Assembly: GCA_025458905.1 (NCBI GenBank)
Contig: JALORN010000004.1
Span: 120,105-184,104 of the forward strand
Reading direction: 5' to 3'
Source: Steroidobacteraceae bacterium
GTDB lineage: Bacteria; Pseudomonadota; Gammaproteobacteria; Steroidobacterales; Steroidobacteraceae
DNA length: 64,000 nucleotides
The position numbers were made by a program, and so were the translations under genes. This document shows positions 60,058-64,000 of the stretch, piece by piece (the stretch's first letter is position 1; each line of letters starts with the position of its first letter). Under the pieces are notes generated by a model, which made no database searches, had not been told where the DNA came from, and saw only the letters and a list, made by a program, of their open reading frames with translations.

Positions 60058-60936
60058 TCAGCGTCGTGGCGGTGTCGTCGTGGGCGGGGCGTCGCTGCGC
60101 AGCCGCACGTCCCAGCCGCCTTCCCCCGGGGCGGCGAGCCGGCGATGCAGCAGCGGCAGCCACGCGCGCATGCGCTCGTCGAGGAGATAAGGCGGGTTCA
60201 CGATCGCCATGCCCGAACCGTTGAGGCCGAGGCGCGAGTCGCGCGGGTGGACCCAGAGTTCCGCGGCGAGCAGTGGGCGCGGCGCGATGCGGGCCGCGAG
60301 TGCCTCGATCCAGCGCGTGGTGTCGCGCTCGAGCTTCACCGGGTACCAGATCGCGATCACGCCGGTCGCGAAGCGCTCGAGCAGCGCTGCGGCCGTCGCG
60401 GCCGCCTGCTCGAAGTCGCCGCGCGTGTCCTCGTAGGGCGGGTCGAGCAGCACCAGCGCACGCCGCTCGATGGGCGGCATCGCCGCGACGGCGCGCGCAT
60501 GGCCGTCGGCGTGTTCGACGACGACGCGCGGCAGGTCGCGGAACTCGCGCCGCAGTTCCGCGTGCTCGCCCGGCTCGGCCTCGACCAGCAGCGCGCGGTC
60601 CTGCGGCCGCAGGAAGCGCAGCGCGAGCAGCGGCGAGCCGGGATAGGCGTGGCGCGCATGGCGTTCCTGGCGGAAGGCGGCGACTGCCTCTAGCCAGGCG
60701 TCGACTTCCGGTTCGCCGGTCGGCGTGCCGGGCGCGAAGCGGCCGATGCCCCCGGCCGCCTCGTCGCCACGCCGTGCGGCCGCGGAGGCGAGGTCGTAGG
60801 CGCCGCGGCCGGCGTGCGTGTCGACGAACAGGAAGCCCTTGTCCTTGCGGGCCAGCGCCAGCAGCAGCGCGACCAGCGTCACGTGCTTGTGGACGTCGGC
60901 GAAGTTGCCGGCATGGAAGGCGTGCCGGTACTTCAT
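60058..60936 (-). CDS. rlmJ: 23S rRNA (adenine2030-N6)-methyltransferase
   Basis: A 292-residue enzyme, close to the E. coli length of 280. The N-terminus MKYRHAFHAGNFADVHKHV is the RlmJ signature. The SAM-binding motif is FLFVDTHAGRGAYDL (about 35-49), and the catalytic DPPY is in ALVLLDPPYEDTRGDF (about 160). It methylates A2030 of 23S rRNA. The last 15 residues are extended with Asp/Thr/Pro. The gene lies 12 nt after the topA stop on the same strand and probably shares the topA transcript. The anti-sigma gene converges on it from the other side, with about 190 nt between. Confidence 0.95.
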   Translation of the reverse strand: MKYRHAFHAGNFADVHKHVTLVALLLALARKDKGFLFVDTHAGRGAYDLASAAARRGDEAAGGIGRFAPGTPTGEPEVDAWLEAVAAFRQERHARHAYPGSPLLALRFLRPQDRALLVEAEPGEHAELRREFRDLPRVVVEHADGHARAVAAMPPIERRALVLLDPPYEDTRGDFEQAAATAAALLERFATGVIAIWYPVKLERDTTRWIEALAARIAPRPLLAAELWVHPRDSRLGLNGSGMAIVNPPYLLDERMRAWLPLLHRRLAAPGEGGWDVRLRSDAPPTTTPPRR

Positions 60937-60948
60937 GCGCGACCCCGG

Positions 60949-63726
60949 TCAGCCCTCGTCGTCGGTCGCAGCCGAGCCCCGGGAGCGCGCAGGTGAACTG
61001 ACCGCGGCCTTGGGCTTCGCGCCGGCGGGCTTCGCGCTCGCCCGGGTCGCGGCTGCCGTTGCCGCGGCGGCCGGGGACTCGCGCTGGGCCTTGGTCTTGG
61101 CCTTGGTCTTGGTCTGGGTCTTGCCCTGGGCCTTGCCCGTGCCCTTGGCCTTGGCGCCTGCGCGCGCGCTGCGCGCCGCGGGCGCCTTCGCCGCCGCGGC
61201 CGCGGCCGCGGCCGGCAGCCCGTCGGCGGTTTCGGCAACGCCCGCTGCGCCGACGCCTGCCCTGCCGGCGCCTGCACGCGGCTTCGCCCCGACTGCCTTG
61301 GCGGTCGCGCCACTGTCCGCGGCGCCCTTGCCCGCCGTGCCCTTCGAGGAAGCGCCCTTGGCACCGCGGCCGAAGCGACCCCGTCCGGGCCGCTGCGGCG
61401 CGGCCTCGAGCAGCGCGCGGCACTCCTCGAGCGTCAGCGTCTTCGGGTCGCGGTCCTTGGGGATGCGCGCGTTGCGCGCCTTGTCCGTGATGTAGGGACC
61501 GTAGCGGCCGTTCAGCACCTGGATGCCGTCGATGCCGAAGTCGATGATGGTGCGGTTGGCGTCGGCGAGCTTCTTCGCGGCGATCACCTCGCGCGCGCGC
61601 TCGAGCGTGATGGTGTAGGGGTCGTCTTCCTTCAGCGAGGCGTACTTCGCGCCGTACTTCACGTAGGGCCCGAAGCGGCCGACGTTGGCCTCGATCGGCT
61701 CGCCGTCCTCGGTGGTGCCGAGCTTGCGCGGCAGCAGGAACAGCTGCATCGCCTCGTCGAAGGTGATCTTGTCCATCTTCTGGCCGGGCCGCAGGCCGGC
61801 GAAGCGCGGCTTGTCCGCGTCGTCGCGGGTGCCGATCTGCACGAACGGGCCGAAGCGGCCCATGCGCACCGACACCGGCTTGCCGCTCGCCGGGTCCGTG
61901 CCGAGCTCGCGCGACTGCGCGACCTCGTCGCGCGAGACATTCTTCTCGGTGTACTCGACCAGCTCCTTGAACGGCGCCCAGAACTTCTTCAGCGGCTCGG
62001 TCCAGTCCTCCTCGCCGCGCGACACGGCGTCGAGCTCGTCCTCCATCGCGGCGGTGAAGCCGTATTCCACGTACTTGTGGAAGTGCTTGGAGAGGAAGTC
62101 GTTGACGATCTTGCCGATGTCGGTCGGGATGAAGCGCCGCGCGTCCATGTCGACGTACTCGCGGTCCTTCAGCGTCGAGATGATCGAGGCGTAGGTCGAG
62201 GGGCGGCCGATGCCGTGCTCCTCGAGGGCCTTGACCAGCGAGGCTTCGGAATAGCGTGGCGGCGGCTCGGTGAAGTGCTGCGCGCCCTGCAGGCCGACCA
62301 GGCTCACCGCGTCACCCTCCTGCATCGGCGGCAGCACGGTGTCGGAGTCGTCGTCGGCCGCGTCGTCCTGGCCTTCCTGGTAGACGGCGATGTAGCCCGG
62401 CTTCACGAGCGTGGAGCCGTTGGCGCGCAGCAGGTGGCGCTGCGTACCGTCGGGGCCGGCGAGCATGTCGACCGCGACGGTATCGTAGACGGCCGGCGCC
62501 ATCTGGCACGCGACCGCGCGCTTCCAGATCAGCGCGTACAGGCGGTACTGGTCGTTGTCGATGCGGCCTTCGAGCAGCTGCGGCGTGACGGCGGCCGAGG
62601 TGGGGCGCACGGCCTCGTGCGCCTCCTGGGCGTTGCGCGACTTGGTCTTGTAGACGCGCACCTCGTCGGAGAGGGACTCGGCGCCGTAGAGCCGCGAGAC
62701 GACCTGGCGGATCTCGGCGACCGCGTCGTTGGCGAGGTTCACCGAGTCGGTACGCATGTAGGTGATGAGGCCGACCGAGCCCTCGCCGTAGTCGACGCCC
62801 TCGTAGAGCTGCTGCGCGAGGCGCATGGTGCGCTGCGCCGAGAAGCCGAGCTTGCGCGCCGCTTCCTGCTGCAGCGTCGAGGTGGTGAACGGCGGCGCGG
62901 GATTGCGGCGGCGCTGCTTGCGGTCGATCGACAGCACCTCGAGCGTGCCGCGGCCGGCGCCGGTGTCGCTCGCCCCGAGCGCCCCGGAGGCCGGCGCGCC
63001 GGCGGCGGCGCGCAGCGTGCGCTCGACCTCGCGCGCGGCAGCCTCGTTGGTGAAGCTGAACTGCTCGACCTTCTGGCCGCGATACTCGATCAGGCGCAGC
63101 GGGAACACCTGCTGCGTGTGTTCGCCCTGTGCGTCGAGGGTCCAGTACTCCTGCGGGACGAAGGCCTGGATCTCGGCCTCGCGCTCGCAGATCATCCGCA
63201 GCGCCGGGCTCTGCACGCGGCCCGCCGAGAGGCCGCGCCGCACCTTCTTCCACAGCAGCGGCGAGAGGTTGAAGCCGACCAGGTAGTCGAGCGCGCGGCG
63301 CGCCTGCTGCGCGTTGACGAGGTCGAGCGACAGCTCGCGCGGTTCCGTGATCGCCTCGCGGATCGCGTTCTTGGTGATCTCGTAGAAGGCGACGCGGTGC
63401 ACGTCCTTGCCCTGGAGGTCGCCGCGGTCCTTCAGCAGCTCGTAGAGGTGCCAGGAGATCGCCTCGCCCTCGCGGTCCGGGTCGGTCGCGAGGTAGAGCG
63501 CCTTCGACTTCTTCAGCGCGCGCGAGATCGCATCGACGTGGCGCTCGTTGCGCTCGATGACGTCGTACTTCATCGCGAACTTGCGCTTCGGGTCGACCGC
63601 GCCCTCCTTCGGGACGAGGTCGCGCACGTGGCCATAGGAGGCGAGCACCTCGAAGTCCTTGCCGAGGTACTTCTTGATGGTCTTCGCCTTCGCCGGCGAC
63701 TCGACGATTACCAGGTTGTCAGGCAT
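60949..63726 (-). CDS. topA: DNA topoisomerase I
   Basis: A 925-residue type IA topoisomerase. The Toprim domain begins VIVESPAKAKTIKKYLG and has the metal motif ATDPDREGEAISWHLYE (about 80-96). The active-site Tyr is in VGLITYMRTDS (about 320). Further typical segments are GRVQSPALRMICEREAEI, EAHEAVRPTS and GIGRPSTYASIISTL. Three C-terminal repeats containing GRFGPFVQIG, GRFGPYVKYG and NGRYGPYITD replace the Cys4 zinc fingers of the E. coli enzyme; no zinc finger cysteines are present. From about 770 onward the protein is a Lys/Ala/Gly-rich tail (for example KTQTKTKAKTKAQ), which may bind DNA as in some actinobacterial and gammaproteobacterial TopA. It relaxes negative supercoils. Confidence 0.97.
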   Translation of the reverse strand: MPDNLVIVESPAKAKTIKKYLGKDFEVLASYGHVRDLVPKEGAVDPKRKFAMKYDVIERNERHVDAISRALKKSKALYLATDPDREGEAISWHLYELLKDRGDLQGKDVHRVAFYEITKNAIREAITEPRELSLDLVNAQQARRALDYLVGFNLSPLLWKKVRRGLSAGRVQSPALRMICEREAEIQAFVPQEYWTLDAQGEHTQQVFPLRLIEYRGQKVEQFSFTNEAAAREVERTLRAAAGAPASGALGASDTGAGRGTLEVLSIDRKQRRRNPAPPFTTSTLQQEAARKLGFSAQRTMRLAQQLYEGVDYGEGSVGLITYMRTDSVNLANDAVAEIRQVVSRLYGAESLSDEVRVYKTKSRNAQEAHEAVRPTSAAVTPQLLEGRIDNDQYRLYALIWKRAVACQMAPAVYDTVAVDMLAGPDGTQRHLLRANGSTLVKPGYIAVYQEGQDDAADDDSDTVLPPMQEGDAVSLVGLQGAQHFTEPPPRYSEASLVKALEEHGIGRPSTYASIISTLKDREYVDMDARRFIPTDIGKIVNDFLSKHFHKYVEYGFTAAMEDELDAVSRGEEDWTEPLKKFWAPFKELVEYTEKNVSRDEVAQSRELGTDPASGKPVSVRMGRFGPFVQIGTRDDADKPRFAGLRPGQKMDKITFDEAMQLFLLPRKLGTTEDGEPIEANVGRFGPYVKYGAKYASLKEDDPYTITLERAREVIAAKKLADANRTIIDFGIDGIQVLNGRYGPYITDKARNARIPKDRDPKTLTLEECRALLEAAPQRPGRGRFGRGAKGASSKGTAGKGAADSGATAKAVGAKPRAGAGRAGVGAAGVAETADGLPAAAAAAAAKAPAARSARAGAKAKGTGKAQGKTQTKTKAKTKAQRESPAAAATAAATRASAKPAGAKPKAAVSSPARSRGSAATDDEG

Positions 63727-63834
63727 TTCTCACGACACGAGCAAGCATGAACGCGGGGACCTCCAAAGACGCGAAACCGCGGACGAGCCGCGGTGCACGC
63801 TTTCACGCGGCGCTTTCGCGCCCGGAAAACGGCG

Positions 63835-64000
63835 TCAGTGGGGTTTCTCCGCGAGGTCGAAAACGAGGTCTTCCATGCGCGAGCAGGCCAGCTCCTCGCC
63901 AGGCTGGCTCGACAGCACCATCAGGACGACCCACTTGAGCTGGGCGACATCCAGCTCCTCGGTGTCGAGCGCCAGCAGGCGCTCGATGACGATCTCGCGC
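63835..64000 (-). CDS. smg: Smg/DUF494 family protein, C-terminal part
   Basis: On the minus strand, the last 55 codons of a gene that begins outside the window. The readable protein is EIVIERLLALDTEELDVAQ, then LKWVVLMVLSSQPGEELA, and the end MEDLVFDLAEKPH before TGA at 63837-63835. The KWVVLMVL stretch and the terminal MEDL...H pattern are those of Smg (DUF494), a small gammaproteobacterial/betaproteobacterial protein encoded between dprA and topA in many genomes. Position 108 nt upstream of topA on the same strand agrees. Its function is poorly known. Confidence 0.88.
   Translation of the reverse strand, partial: REIVIERLLALDTEELDVAQLKWVVLMVLSSQPGEELACSRMEDLVFDLAEKPH

Overview
The window is very GC-rich, densely coded DNA from a Gram-negative bacterium. 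It carries TonB-dependent receptors, lipoprotein signals, Tat substrates and an OmpA/opacity-type barrel. The end of smg next to topA, rlmJ, polA, an SCO1 protein and a HiPIP point to a gammaproteobacterium, perhaps of the Xanthomonadales/Nevskiales/Steroidobacterales type; this placement is inference. I see no rRNA, tRNA, CRISPR array, phage or complete insertion sequence.

Layout. 1-6.6 kb: end of a TonB receptor, a PhoD-type phosphatase and a hybrid histidine kinase. 6.9-13 kb: a PAP2-like lipoprotein, a possible acyltransferase remnant, a CDP-alcohol phosphatidyltransferase, a CNT nucleoside transporter and an Oar-like TonB receptor. 13.2-23.4 kb: a double set of transglutaminase-like, circularly permuted ATP-grasp and alpha-E genes, including one ATP-grasp/alpha-E fusion. 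This is a predicted peptide-modifying system of unknown product. 23.4-29.3 kb: TetR regulator and divergent fatty acid/sterol hydroxylase, alpha/beta hydrolase, PhoX phosphatase preceded by a structured RNA with a strong terminator, and an outer membrane barrel. 29.4-35.2 kb: a signalling operon (OmpR-type regulator, LysM-FecR protein, CHASE2 histidine kinase) and a divergent degenerate kinase. 35.2-39.2 kb: SCO1-polA and HiPIP.

39.5-49.6 kb: one long minus-strand transcription unit, argR-argG-(BioD-like P-loop gene)-argC-argD-argF'-argB-argH-hotdog thioesterase-SnoaL-like-DUF4870-lptM. Most junctions are 1-4 nt overlaps or short gaps, and an ARG-box-like palindrome lies over the argR start. 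The carbamoyltransferase is of the acetyl/succinyl-ornithine type and has Ala at the residue that separates the two substrates. No glutamate N-acyltransferase gene is recognised. The P-loop gene, translationally coupled between argG and argC, is therefore the most interesting single unknown.

49.9-64 kb: an amidohydrolase whose signal peptide is broken by a 7-T run and whose C-terminus lies in an inverted repeat, a MoxR-DUF58-VWA-VWA operon, a trypsin-like protease, aroE, an ECF sigma/anti-sigma pair, rlmJ, topA and the 3' end of smg.

Start sites were chosen from Shine-Dalgarno sequences, signal peptides and stop/start overlaps where possible. Function calls rest on motifs read by eye, without database searches.
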